A stretch of DNA of 64,000 nt from Limnoperna fortunei (lineage: Eukaryota > Mollusca > Bivalvia > Mytilida > Modiolidae). The stretch lies in contig OX104122.1 in NCBI GenBank assembly GCA_944474755.1, positions 18,920,641-18,984,640 of the forward strand. The letters are read 5' to 3'. The translations under genes and the position numbers were made by a program. This document shows positions 1-13,200 of this stretch, one piece after another. A model generated the notes under the pieces. The model saw only the letters and a list, made by a program, of their open reading frames with translations. It had not been told where the DNA came from and did not search any database. How positions within the stretch are numbered: the first letter of the stretch is position 1; each line of letters opens with the position of its first letter.

Positions 1-689
1 TTCAACCATTAAAATTAATGCTTATTTCCTAATGTTGAATTCTATTATTGACTACTGAAAAGTGGTATATATTTTATTTTTAGCTACTCAAAAATTAAAA
101 ATTTTGATATCAGTCTATTTTTATCTACATGCACTTTGAGGTTAACAAGCCGTCTGCACAATACTTTTCATGATGCCAGGGCTGGGCCAATCAAAATCAA
201 GATAAATGTTCGTCATATAACAAGAACAATTATTGTCAGTTTCTATGGGATGTTTTCTGATTTTGGCCTAATACAAAGTTCTCTGGCAACATTGTACTGT
301 ATGTAATGGTAATTTATGGTTATCGAAGGGGCAATTCTACAAATAAGAGTTGTGCAGGTCTATTTTCCTGTTACAGAAGTACTAGTACATTAAGATGTCT
401 TAAGGTAAATGTTTTCATATAATTACCTCAACATACTCCTTATGATTACTTATTCCTTCAAAATATATTACTTATAATTCTTATCAAATGACATTTACAG
501 GTATGTGATTTTTTTTCCTATTTAATGTTTAAAGGGGCAAAATTGTTAATTTCCAGTCCCAGAAAAAGTCAACCCTTTTATTCCAAAATATTTTATCATC
601 ACAGCATACTCTGATTTACTGAAAAAAATTTGTTTCATGTCTTTTACCACTTAGACATTTTCTGCTGTGTCCAGTTTTTATTTGGGAAG
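1..689. other. AT-rich sequence without recognisable feature
   Basis: No convincing exon, repeat array or inverted repeat was seen here. Short open frames have no protein-like composition. Confidence 0.5.
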
Positions 690-1430
690 GAAGGTGTACT
701 AGTGACAACACCTACCATAGAAGGAAGCTGGTGTACTAGTGACATCACCCACCATGCCATGGAAGGAAGCTGCTGGTGTACTAGTGACAACACCCACCAT
801 GGCAGGAAGCTGGTGTACTAGTGACAACACCCACCATGGAAGGAAGCTCGTGTAATAGTGACAATACCCACCATGGAAGGAAGCTTGTGTACTATTGACA
901 ACACCCGCCATGGAAGGAAGCTGGTGTACTAATGACAACACCCACCATGGAAGGAAGCTGGTGTACTAGTGACAACACCCAACATGGAAGGAGGCTTGTG
1001 TACTAATGACAACACCCACCATGATAGGAAGCTGGTGTACTAGTGACAACACCCACCATGCCATGGAAGGAAGCTGCTGGTGTACTAGTGACAACACCCA
1101 CCATGGCAGGAAGCTGGTGTACTAGTGACAACACCCACCATGGAAGGAAGCTCGTGTAATAGTGACAACACCCGCCATGGCAGGAAGCTGGTGTACTAGT
1201 GACAACACCCGCCATGGAAGGAAGCTGGTGTACTATTGACAACACCCGCCATGGAAGGAAGCTGGTGTACTAATGACAACACCCACCATGGCAGGAAGCT
1301 GGTGTACTAGTGACAACACCCACCATGGAAGGAAGCTTGTGTACTATTGACAACACCCGCCATGGAAGGAAGCTGGTGTACTAGTGACAACACCCACCAT
1401 GGAAGGAGGCTTGTGTACTAGTAAAGACAC
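690..1430. repeat. ~37-bp minisatellite, about 20 units
   Basis: Units carry GTGTACTAGTGACAACACCC followed by a CCATGGAAGGAAGCTG core and repeat head to tail with a few substitutions (AGT/ATT/AAT, GGAAGG/GGCAGG). Some units carry an extra CCATGCCATGG variant. Two long stretches about 304 bp apart are nearly identical in unit order, which suggests a higher-order repeat of about eight units. The long open frames on both strands are consequences of the repetition, not genes. Confidence 0.9.
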
Positions 1431-3570
1431 CCACTATAACCAGCGAAATATATAAATGTATTATATACATCTAGATCACTGAAATAGAAAATCAAATATG
1501 ATGACATTTCTCATTCAAATTAGGTTTGTTACACAAATAGTGTCCAAGAATAAAAGAACATATTAAAACAACCAATCCGATTTTGAATGTAAAAGATTGT
1601 AGTTTGGCCAAACAGAAAAAAACTATGTTTGTTTCAAAAACAATTCCAGGTCTCAGTTAGAAAATAGTTGGTCCCTAACTGCACCATAAATTAGTATTTT
1701 ATTTGGGTTTCAACCTTTGTATATATCATGAATAATAATTGATTTCTTTCTGTTTAAAAAAACCATCTACCACCAGTACTTCATCCCTCGTTAACATTAG
1801 TGAAACATTGCATGCATATTTGCTATATCAGGAAATTATATACAATTTACATATATATTTTTACATAAGTCATTTAAAAATATAAATACACTTTTCACTG
1901 AAATCAAGTTTATCAAATGTAAATTATTGCTTAACAAGAGACATTAATTTCAAATTGATCTATGAATTGTTAGAATGTTTACACATGGGTTCTAACTTCA
2001 AACATGACTATGTTATAATCATGAAAACTACTAACCAGACCATATTAACATTTTGAAAATGATATCTCCTATTGTATTTTATTTATAAATGTTACAATGT
2101 ACCTTATTGTATTCCATACTAAAAATATTATAAAAGTGACTTTTATTGGCAGATCGATTCTGCCAAAGTTTCAGCTTGGTGAGGCAACAGATTTTTTAGG
2201 CAGAAGAAACAAGAATTTTAAGGATTGAATTACCCAACCTCGGCAATTGGTAAACTGAAATGTCAGGAAATAATCATAGAAAGCAGGCCAGTGAACTCAT
2301 ACTTCACAGTACAGCGATATGAACTGTGCGGGTATGTAAGTGATGAATAACCTTGTTCACTGAGTTATCTACTATGACTGACAGATATTATATGTCCTTT
2401 CCAAGTGCAGCAGAACGAACAATAAGACATAGGTGGAAGATCACACCGGCTTCCACGTGAATGTACCTGTCTTCTATAAACCAACATCTTTCACATTGTG
2501 ATATCCTTTAGACTCTGCATTGTTCAATATCCAATAATCAGAATGCCCATGACAGGAACATTAAACAAGAATAAAGATGAGAGTGCATGATCTTATCAGT
2601 ACTGTGAAGAAGTATTCATCTGTTTAGGGTTGGATATATATACATACTTAATAACTACAAAATATTAATTGTTATAATATAAATTTAAATGAAATTAGAA
2701 AAAAAAATACAAACATTTATAAAATAAACAATCTATGTTATAAAAGTATTAAACATTCATGTATTATAAATCAATAAATAAATACACAAGAAAAAACCCA
2801 GAATACAAATGCAAAAATTGGTCTAAAAATGCAGTTGGTAAAATATATTTATTCTCATTTACATAAAAAATTGGAAAAATATAGCTGAAAGTTAATTTTT
2901 TAATGCATAAAATACAAATTTCTCAAATCATGAAATAATGCAAATAAAAACTTATGACATACAACTTTATAATACAATATGTAGCTGTTTCTCTAACAAC
3001 TAGGAACAAATAATGCTTTCTTTTTTATTAATGACCCAGAAAATTCTTAACAGTATGCTTTGGGGATTACATTCAACTTCTGGAGAGATATACAAAATTA
3101 AAATAGCTTGGTAAAAATAAAAAATACCAAAAGAACAATTTATTGGATTTCAGCACAGTACAATAAAATTGACTGTATTACCAAAAGTAAACTATGCACA
3201 CACTTGCAAGAAATAAATATGCATATCCAGACACTGAGGATGACTTGAGACTATAGTTATAATATTAATAGACTGAATATAAAATAGTTGCTTAGTTTGG
3301 ATTTCTGAGAATCTATCAAATTTGACTAGTGAAAAATTTAAAATTATAACAGAAGGACAGAAAACTGAAAAAGCATGTCCAGTGAAACCTGAGCAGAACA
3401 AAGAATATCTTGGTTTCTTGTGGAAACTAAACAGAACTGTTAGCCACAATGTTTGAAATAATTGAAAATGAACATGTCAAAAATGAATACTTTTCTATTG
3501 TGAACAAAGATTCAGTTTGGTTCAGACAAGTCCTTCACTATATGCTACATACATGTATAAAATAGAAAAC
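1431..3570. other. AT-rich intergenic sequence, probably 3' flank of the membrane-protein gene
   Basis: No exon is recognisable. It lies downstream of the minus-strand stop codon at 4077 and may include its 3' UTR. Minus-strand AATAAA signals are present (for example TTTATT on the plus strand near 3137) but none can be assigned as the used poly(A) site. Confidence 0.35.
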
Positions 3571-3672
3571 AACAAGGCCAGCACCAGAGTAAACAACAAG
3601 GCCAGCACCAGAGTAAACGACAAGGCCAGCATCAGAGTAAACAACAAGGCTAGCACCAGAGTAAGCAACAAC
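3571..3672. repeat. 24-bp minisatellite, about 4 units
   Basis: Tandem units of the type AACAAGGCCAGCACCAGAGT plus AAAC, with minor substitutions. The 24-bp period keeps an open frame by chance. Confidence 0.85.
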
Positions 3673-4076
3673 AAGTTAAAACATGTTGACACGACCTTTA
3701 AAACTGTTACTAAAATATGTACCCGTATATCGGTCTGTTGTACAGGTATTTCATTACTAATAAAGAATTTAATATTATCAACAATTTTACAGACGTAAAC
3801 ACTGAAATTGTAATGTCAACATGTCTTTGCTGAACATATCTTCTCCATATGTTGTTCCTCGCCGACATAACAAATATGTATGACATTGGAAACAACCCAA
3901 GCAAGCACCACAGTAGTTTCAAAAAAACAATTCAAAATATTACTTTTAAAGCTCTTAAAAGGATATGTAACTGTACATGGGTCAATAGGTGGAAATTTTG
4001 ATTAGGAATCAAAGCTTTTACTCTTCTATTACATGAAAGTTTGAATATTAATATCAGCAAGACTGAAAAGCTAAAA

Positions 4077-4237
4077 TCACTGTATGTCAACACGTCTTTC
4101 CTGAAGATGTTTAGTTTGATCTGTTGTTTGATGTCGATAATCCTCCTCAGCTTCTTCAATATAATGGACAGCTCTTTTTGCAGGAGCTTCTATTTTTGAT
4201 CCATCTGTAACTACCCTATGTTCTGACAGTGGAAAAA
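4077..4237 (-). CDS. Membrane-protein gene last exon, hydrophilic C-terminal tail
   Basis: 161 bp including stop TGA at 4077-4079; acceptor TTGTAATTTCAG. Joined to exon 7 it reads [20 protein letters not shown] and continues as a charged tail ([20 protein letters not shown]) ending RRVDIQ. No membrane segment and no recognised sorting motif. Confidence 0.8.
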
Positions 4238-7200
4238 CTGAAATTACAAAGAATATGAATAAGTTGTGTAGTATGGTCACCTGTTTGCTTAGTAACCAGC
4301 CTGGTATCTTCAATGATGTAATAGGTCCCATTGGTCATAAAGAGGCAGCCAGGAGTGATTCACAACAAGGGTTATATGCATTTTGTCCACTATTAAAACT
4401 GTCTGTAGTTTGCCAAAAATACTTTATGTAGATGTATTTGTTGGGGGTCTTAAATGACATGTAGATGTAGTGGTTGGGGTATAGATATACATGTAGATGT
4501 ATTGTTTAAGGTCAAGATATACATGCAGCTGTAAAGGAATCATAAAGAAAATATATTTTTTATTATATGGCATGTGGCCTTTACTTCCCAACAGAAGAAT
4601 GTGTCATTAGTCCTGTCTAGCACTGTAGGCTGCGTCAAATGTTCTGTCTAGTGCAGTAGGCTGTCATACATTCTTTCTTGCATACTATAAAGCCTGACTC
4701 TTATTTTTAAGTACAAGCTTTTTACGCAATAAGCTTTAAAGACAAACTTTATACAATTACATTCAAATGAAAAAAAATAATTTAAATTAAGAAATAGATT
4801 ATTGCGAGTGGCTCCATGCGAATTAGAACATGGTCAGACCTTATATTTGTCAATATTTTAAACCGAGCGATACCGAGGTATAAAATGAGGACAAATATAA
4901 GGTCTGACCATGTTCTAATTCACATAGAGCCCAATTGCAATAATCCATTTCGATTCTAATATGTCTAACAATTGTTTTAAAATTTCAGAGCGGCTCAAAA
5001 AGGACACTTTCAATGGTAATAGTGTTTTTTGAAACTAATAAGATATATCCTAAAACAGAATGGTAAAGCAAACAAAATTGACATAAACATATATTCTCGT
5101 CATTTTATTGAATATACGTACCTTTTAAACAAAAATATTGAAAAATCTTAACGAAAGTGCATTGTTCCAGTTTGGAATTTTCAGATGAGCGTAATATGAC
5201 GTCAGAATTCTAATTGTGACGTCATATTAATTCGAATGTAGAATTGTAAAAAAATAATGTATCAGGAGTAGTTTAAATGATAGAAATCTCAGAATTCAAA
5301 CTTAAAATAACTGCATTACTAACAATAACGATAATTATGGATAACACATAACAAACTGCATTTTAAGTCAGTTTTTACATTTACACTAAACAAACAGCTT
5401 ACGCATGTGCGAACTAAACTTATGGGAATTTTGACACTGCTTTGTTTACACAGCTGAAGCAGGACGTCATATTAGAATATAAAAATAATTTATGAGCTAT
5501 ACATTGAAAAACTATTTTAATATGTTAACAACTTCCAGGTTAGAAACCCATACTGTTACATAGAACCATGTATCAAACGTTCTATCTAATGCAATTGGAT
5601 GTGCTCTGTTTAGCGCTGTAGGATTTGTCAACTATTCTGTCTATAGCTCCATAGAATATGTCATACATCCTGTCGTGTAGTGTAAACTGTGTCAAACTTC
5701 CCATCTAGTGTATCCTAGATTATCGCTATTTTGCAGTATTTTCCTTTGATCTTTGTGTGCGATATTATTCAATCTCACTCTACTAGCGTGAGATGGGCCC
5801 ATCTCAGCTTGCTGTCAAGACATTGTTAAGTAAACACTGTCACATCACAATTTTACAAAACAGGGATAAACAGATTATTTACGTTTTTTGAAACTCTATG
5901 CATTTTCTTGCCATCTCATCTCAGGGCTGTCGCCCTTAGATGAGATACGACGAGAAAATGTATGTCGTTTAAAAAAAACAAATAATCTATAAGTATGTCA
6001 AACATCCTGTCTAGCTCTGTAGGCTGTATGCTATATCATACTTTCTATCTAGCATGGTATGCTGTGTCAAACGTTCTGTCTATAGCACTGTAGGCCGTGT
6101 CATACATCCTGTATTGAGGCGAAGGCTGTGTCAGGCATCCTGTTAAGCACTGTAGGCTGTATCAAACATCCTGCCTAGCCCCATAGGCCTTCAAGCGTCC
6201 AGTCTAGCACAGTAGGCTATGATATACTTCCTGTCTTAGGTGTGTTATATGCCATAGGTTGCATTAAACACTTTGTCTAGGTTGTCTGAGTGCATGTGTC
6301 TCAAAAATTCTGTCTGGAGTTGTAGGATGTGTAATCTTGCATAATAATATATTAAATTACAGATTGGCCACCTGTGTGGATTTTTACCATTTGACTTGTT
6401 TGTGGATTTTCCATGACTGGTTTTAAAAATAATTGTCTGACTATCAAATCAGACTCAGTTGTGGAATATATTTTCTAAAGGTACAAGTATTAGGAAATAT
6501 ATATTCGCTTGATGACAAACATCTGTTGTGTGCAATGACACATAAAACACCTCCACAGTATTTTTTATGTCAAAAAGCATGACAGAAGCCTTCATTTCCT
6601 CAGTTACATAGTATTCTTTACCTTTTTCAGCTAGACCATAGCCAAAGTTGAGGTATGCTCGAACACCATACACTGCTACTGCTATACGAATAACCAATGA
6701 TAACGCAGCACAGGTAAATGTTGTAGCTGCTAGTGATGGGTGTCCAGTATTTATATCATCTGCAGACTGAAATGAAAAAAAAAACTTTTGTTAATACATT
6801 ATTAACTAGTCATAAGAAAACTGATGCATTAACAACTTTTAGCTTCTTATTGTGGTTAATTGTTGGTCTTTTTCTTTACTTTTCTGTTGAATTTTAATAA
6901 CCTCTATGAATTTTAAAAAACTGCATTAATTAATTACAAACTTTTATATAAAAGATAGGGCTAATTTAGAAAGGTCTTTCCCGGAATCTTCCTCTGTTGC
7001 TTTGAACTTGAGATTATAGGTTGCTGGGTCAATTTTTAGTCTAAATAGACTATTTCTGTGATCCTGAGTAAAACAATATATGGTTGTCAAGGACTTTTTT
7101 TGGCCGTTGCTCAGGACAAAATGTCACTTCCGGTTGCAAAATCAAATATTTCAGTAATATACATAATCCTCATTTTTATAATGGTTACCTTGTTGTTATG

Positions 7201-10200
7201 GTATGAACTTGACCTGTGACATTTTAAATTGGGCTCAAATTAAAGGCCTTGACTTTGTGATTATATTGAACCTATATGTTTACTATATTATCTCTAACCG
7301 TTTTCAAGTTATAAGAAAAAAAAAAAGATTAACCGAAAATGAGTCAAGGGCCTTAACTCGAAAACAGTTCATCACACAGTTTCACACCAAATGTAACAAA
7401 TAAAGGTCTTGATAAGAGAAGTATTTTTGCTATTTATTGTCTTCTTCTATCTTTAATAGTTTTTAAGTTGTAATGATAACAAGATTGGAGGCCTAAGGTC
7501 GAGATCACTTCTGAACTTTGACATGTAAGATTTTATTTAAGAACATGTCACAGGACGGCAAATGGTGAAGAGCTTAGGTGATTTCGACTTGAATTACGGT
7601 TTGTGAGTTTTTGTGATAAACGGAGTCCTTGAAACATTCAAGGGATACTGCTAGCCTTCGCTAGTCAGATTATGTCATAAAGTTGTCTCAAAAGTTCCTC
7701 AACATTTCTATCTTTTCATTTTCTTCTATCTTGTCAGTTTTCTTCTAGCTTTTATAGTTCCAGAGGATATGCAATAACAAGGTTTTCGGTGTTTGGGCAG
7801 ATAACTCGGTAAATAAAAATATTTCGATTTCACAGGGTGAATCCCGAATAGACTTTTAGTGCCCAAAAATTGTCGCGAAAGACCAAAATGTAATGTTTCA
7901 AAACCCGTAATTCATCTCTTTTGACAGGAAATGTTATGAATTGAAAACATATGGCTGCTAGGGATTTTTGTCAACCGGAAGTGACTTATTAAAAAACCGC
8001 AAGTTACTAACCAAACCGCTAGTTAATGTCATTTTCAAAGCCTTTAGTCCTCAGATGGCCATAGGTGTTTCGGTATGACATTTTATGAGTTTTGTTATTA
8101 AACGGAATTGTCAAATATTCCAAGAGCAGTTACTCGTATACGTTAACCCTATTTATTTTATATGCAATGAAGTTGTCTCGTAAAGCCCATTTACATTTAC
8201 CAACGATCAGTTTTCTTCTATCTTTAATAGTTCCAGAGATTATGCTATTACAAGGTTTTCGGTGTTTGGGGAGATAACACTGTTTAGAAAAATGTTTCCG
8301 TTTCACAGGAAAAATTTTTAAATAGAATTTCAGTGGCACAAGTGTAGTGTAGTGTAGTGTTATTATTTTCGTCAGTTATGCATTTTGAATGAAAAGTATA
8401 TCGTTTTGAAATCAGTCTAAAAAATTAATGAAAACATGGCTGCTAAATGGGGGTATTTATACATGTATATAAATGACTTTCTGTGTAGCTTAATGTTGAC
8501 CAGAAACCAGTTGTCTTGTATCTGTCGATAATTTTAGTATTTGTTGGTTTTTTTACATTTTGAGGACAACTGAATATTGGAAATGGATTATAAAATTAAA
8601 CCGCGATGTATGATTAGCATTGTTTGCTCCGTCATCACCAACATATAATATCAGGGACTAAAGTCTTTCTTTTATGCACACCTTTAAATGATGTAGAAGT
8701 CATATTTTAGGATGTTCCTGGCCATGGTGGTAATTAAGTAAGTTGCAGACGACTCGATTTCATTGAATTTGTTTGTGTTTCTAGATTCATTTGACCTTTA
8801 AATAGATATGGAACACTTAGAATAGCATACAAAGTAACGATATGCATGTACATTTGATAGAATATTTTAGAAAATATCAAGCATCAGACGAAACCTTTGG
8901 ACCACATTTTCTTGGTATTATGCTACTATGATTCTTAAATACCTGTGTACTTATTTTTGATGGAAAAAAACCCACAAAAATGAGACTCGACAGCATTAAA
9001 TATGTCAAATTTAATAATTACACAATAAGGAAAAGTGGGATACTTAAAAAAAATCTAATTTTTTTTCAAGTAAGGCTACTTAGTATACGTATGTCACAGT
9101 GTTACATATTTTTCATGAAAATCTTTGTTTAGTGTAAAATTTTTAAAGAACTTGCATTTCAATTGCTAATTATTTATTATTTCTGTATAAATGTATAAGT
9201 TAACATTATTTCAATCATTTTAATAACTAGCACATGTGGTTTAATATAGCAAATTATACATTTTTGTAACAAAGTGCATGTTGTTTTAATTCGACAATAA
9301 TTGCACACTCTAAAATGTTCATTATTTTATTAGATTTGTCAAAAGTTAGTTTTTTATGGTACAAACAATTTGAATATAGATTATTGTCTATTTTTAATCA
9401 TCCATCATTGAAAAATTTTTAATCTCAAATGCATACCCCCCTTCTAAGACAAAAAGTACTAATATCTTGATACAGGGATATAAATCTGCCATTCGGTAAG
9501 CATTTTATTTATAAATACATAAGAATTTTCATTCTTTTGCCTCAATATACTTGTTTTAATACTCGATATAGAACATATTGTCAGATAAAAATCAAATCTA
9601 TGGTTCTGTGTATTAAACCAAGGCTCAAAACACTGATTCTGTTTATTATGCATGTCTATTACAGTATCTGTAATGGTTTACAAGTTATGAGTGAAGAACC
9701 ACATTCTGTAATGATTCAAGGGCAATAACTGAAAATCGACTAATGGTACCTACTGCTTTTCCTTTCAAGTATTTGTATATTTCTGAAAAGTCCAACATTT
9801 TTCCTATTTATTGTCTACTTCAAACTTGTATAGTTTTTACATTATTTTATAAAAACAGTAAATGATAAAGAACATTTTGAAAATGGCAACCCATAATGAT
9901 ATGACTTTGGTCTTGAATTGAATGTATTGACTTGATTATCACAGTCAACCTATATGTTTACTATATTATCTCTAACCGTTTTCGAGTTAAAAGCCAAAAA
10001 CCTAATAACCGAAACACATCCAGGCCAATAACTCGAAAAACGGTTCATAGAACAGTCTCGGACTCTTATACTAAATGAAGGTCTTAATGAGAGGATCACT
10101 TTATGTATTTTGTTTACTATATTATCTCTAACCGTTTTCGAGTTAAAAGCCAAAAACCGAAATAACCGAAACACATCAAGGCCAATAACTCGAAAACGGT

Positions 10201-13200
10201 TCATAGAACAGTCTTGGACCCAATTATACTATATTAAGGTCTTGATGAGAGGATCACTTTATGTATATTTGTTTACTATATTATCTCTAACCGTTTTCGA
10301 GTTAAAAGCCAAAAACCGAAATAACCGAAACACATCAAGGCCAATAACTCGAAAACGGTTCATAGAACAGTCTTGGACCCAATTATACTAAATGAAGGTC
10401 TTGATGAGAGGATCACTTTATGTAACTTGTTTACTATATTATCTCTAACCATTTTCGAGTTAAAAGCCAAAAACCGAATAACCAAAACACATCAAGGCCA
10501 ATAACTCGAAAATGGTTCATAGAACAGTCCTGGACCCAATTATACTAAATGAAGGTCTTGATGAGAGGATCACTTTATGTAGAAATGTTTACTATATTAT
10601 CTCTAACTGTTTTCGAGTTAAAAGCCAAAAAACGAATAACCAAAACACATCAAGGCCAATAACTCGAAAACGGTCATAGAACAGTCTTGGACCCAATTAT
10701 ACTAAATGAAGGTCTTGATGAGAGGATCACTGTATGTATATTTGTTTACTATATTATCTCTAACCGTTTTCGAGTTAAAAGCCAAAAACCGAATAACCGA
10801 AACACATCAAGACCAATAACTCGAAAACGGTTCATAGAACAGTCATAAAGTTGTCCCAAAAGTTCCTTAACATTTGTCACTTTTTAGTTTTCTTGTATCT
10901 GTTATAGTTCCAGAGATTACGCGATAACAAGGTTTTTGGTGTTTGGGCAGATAACTCTGTAAAGAAAAATGTTTCGATTTCACAGGGTGAATTCCGAATA
11001 GACTTTCAGTGCCCAAAACTTGTCGCGAAAGACCAAAGCAATATGTCGCGTAGTTTTTAAACTGTTTGGTTTTGAAAGTTGGCGGAAAAAAAAAAAAAAA
11101 GAAAAATAATCCGAACAAAAACAATAAGGTCTTCCCACTGGAAGTGGGAAAGACCTTAAAAAGAATTCACAAAGGTAAATGTCACACCATCAAGTTTATA
11201 AATTATTGTGTCAACTGAAAGCAAAAGTTGTTAATAACTGTTTTATTAAATTACACTTTCTGCATTTCCATCGTTTTCATTATAAATCCTCATGTCATGT
11301 GAAAAAAAAGGTCATCAAATGTTTTATCCTATGACATTTTTCCTATTTCCATCATTTTACAATATCACATTTTTACTGTGATTCAATTCTGCTGTCATTT
11401 CCATTAGAATTTGCAAATGAAATAATTGACCCAAAACTCATAGATTTTTCTGATTGGCTGCGCAAATGGTTCTATCCAATTACTACCTATGAACATTATT
11501 TTATGTACACTGTATGTTGGATTTCCCCTGATCATTTTTGGGTACAGCTGTGATAAATGTAATGTCTAACTCACCTTGGATATTTGCATTGTAGTCATTT
11601 AGTTAATGAGAGAGTGGAAAAAACAGTGTTCAAAACAACTACCCAGCCATGTTCCAGTGTAGATGTGCTGTTTCTGTTTTCTTTACAGCAATTATAGTTG
11701 TAAGAAAACATGAGATAAACATGTACACACAGTCTGAGTGTCGGCCAAGTTTGCACACAGTTTGTGAGTGAGTCAGCCAAGTTTACACACAGTTTGTGAG
11801 TCAGGCAAGTTTACACACAGTTTGTGAGTGAGTCATCCAAGTTTACACACAGTTTGTAAGTGAGTCAGCCAAGTTACACATCAATACACCACTATAAAAT
11901 AACTATTAATGTATTTACTTTAATCAATACATCACAAGTAAGCTGACTTACCTTAACTATTAATGTATTACTTTAATCAATACATCACAAGTAAGCTGAC
12001 TTACCTGAATAATTTTGTACAACACATAGGCTGGTTGCAGCAGCAAGGACATTGCAAACACAAAAGCCATTGGTTTGTTTTCCCAACGCACCTTCAAAAT
12101 GAAGAAAAATATTAACAGCTATTAACATATTGGAAAGCCAAAATCTGATGTATTATAAAAGAAATTTTATTTACACAAACTTTGGTTGCTGTGTGGTCTG
12201 TACATATTGAAACAAGTAGTACCTTACTCATGACAATATGGCCCTCCAAAAAATTCAACATAACATTTACAGAACTTGAATAGTCACCCCTCCTTAATGA
12301 ATTGCACCTATGCAAATCTATTTATTGTATAAAAAAAGAGATATAAAAGTTGTACACCGTGCATCAAAACAAATATTGTGCACATCAAATAATTGTTACA
12401 TTAATTAAATAATTATTGTTAGGAATAGCTGAACTGTAAGCCTTATCAAATCAATTAGACAAAGATTCTAAATCATTTAAAACTGATGTAACTGGATTGT
12501 ACAATTTGCCAACATTTGTTTCTGATTCAACTGTCTTAAACATTTGTTCTAACAGCTTTATCAATACTAATCAATAATAATAAATTTACAAAATAAGACT
12601 TAAATAAGAATATTGAACCTTCTGCGCAACAGTACTTCAGTACTTTGAACCAGTAAATATTTAGAACAATGACGATCAGAGCACTGACACATTGGAAAAA
12701 TGGGTTAATGTCCATTCAGAACACAAAATCAGAACCTTATCAAAAAGGTGATTATTTTACATGTACGCTACAGATCAGGTGAATGGGTGAACTACCATAC
12801 ACGGTAAGCACCAGACTTATTTAAGTTATTAAGTTACCCAATCAGCTGTTTTCAGTGGATGAAACATATAATGATAAAGCAACAAATATTGCATGTCAAC
12901 GCCAATAGATTGGCAGAGTTGACAAGCTGTGACCACTTCAACTGTATACTTGTTACTTACACATAAATATCCAATGAGAAAACAGACAACTGTAACAAAA
13001 CTTCCTACTGTTAATATCACTATGTCTTTGGTATCAATCTGGGATCCATTTGTGAGGATAAGTATCACCATGGTCAACTGAAATAAACATTGAATAAAGG
13101 TAAATAACTCAAAAATGACATATTTATGGGTCTTCCTTGGCAATATTTACCACTGTGACCAGTATATAGGCTGTTAATATATGATGAGGCGAAGGGATTG

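Larger units (their letters stand above)
4603..6340. repeat. Degenerate ~31-40 bp minisatellite, interrupted by other elements
   Basis: Imperfect units of the form CTGTCTAGCACTGTAGGCTG plus TGTCAAACATC recur at 4603-4690, 5555-5715 and 5990-6340. The gaps at 4700-5540 and 5715-5990 hold unrelated inverted-repeat elements, so the array seems to have been split by insertion. Confidence 0.7.

Noticed and set aside
699..1245. Two similar ~80-codon minus-strand frames
   Set aside because: They lie wholly in the 37-bp minisatellite and their similarity comes from the repeat; no coding signature.
690..1430. CRISPR-like array
   Set aside because: Units are contiguous with no unique spacers, and the sequence is an animal genome.
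9950..10391. Repeated 84-93 codon frames on both strands
   Set aside because: Products of the 158-bp tandem array; neighbouring units carry stops in the same frame.
12829..13143. Single 104-codon gene on the minus strand
   Set aside because: Only 12961-13077 is protein-like; splice sites and phase show it is one exon with intron read-through on both sides.
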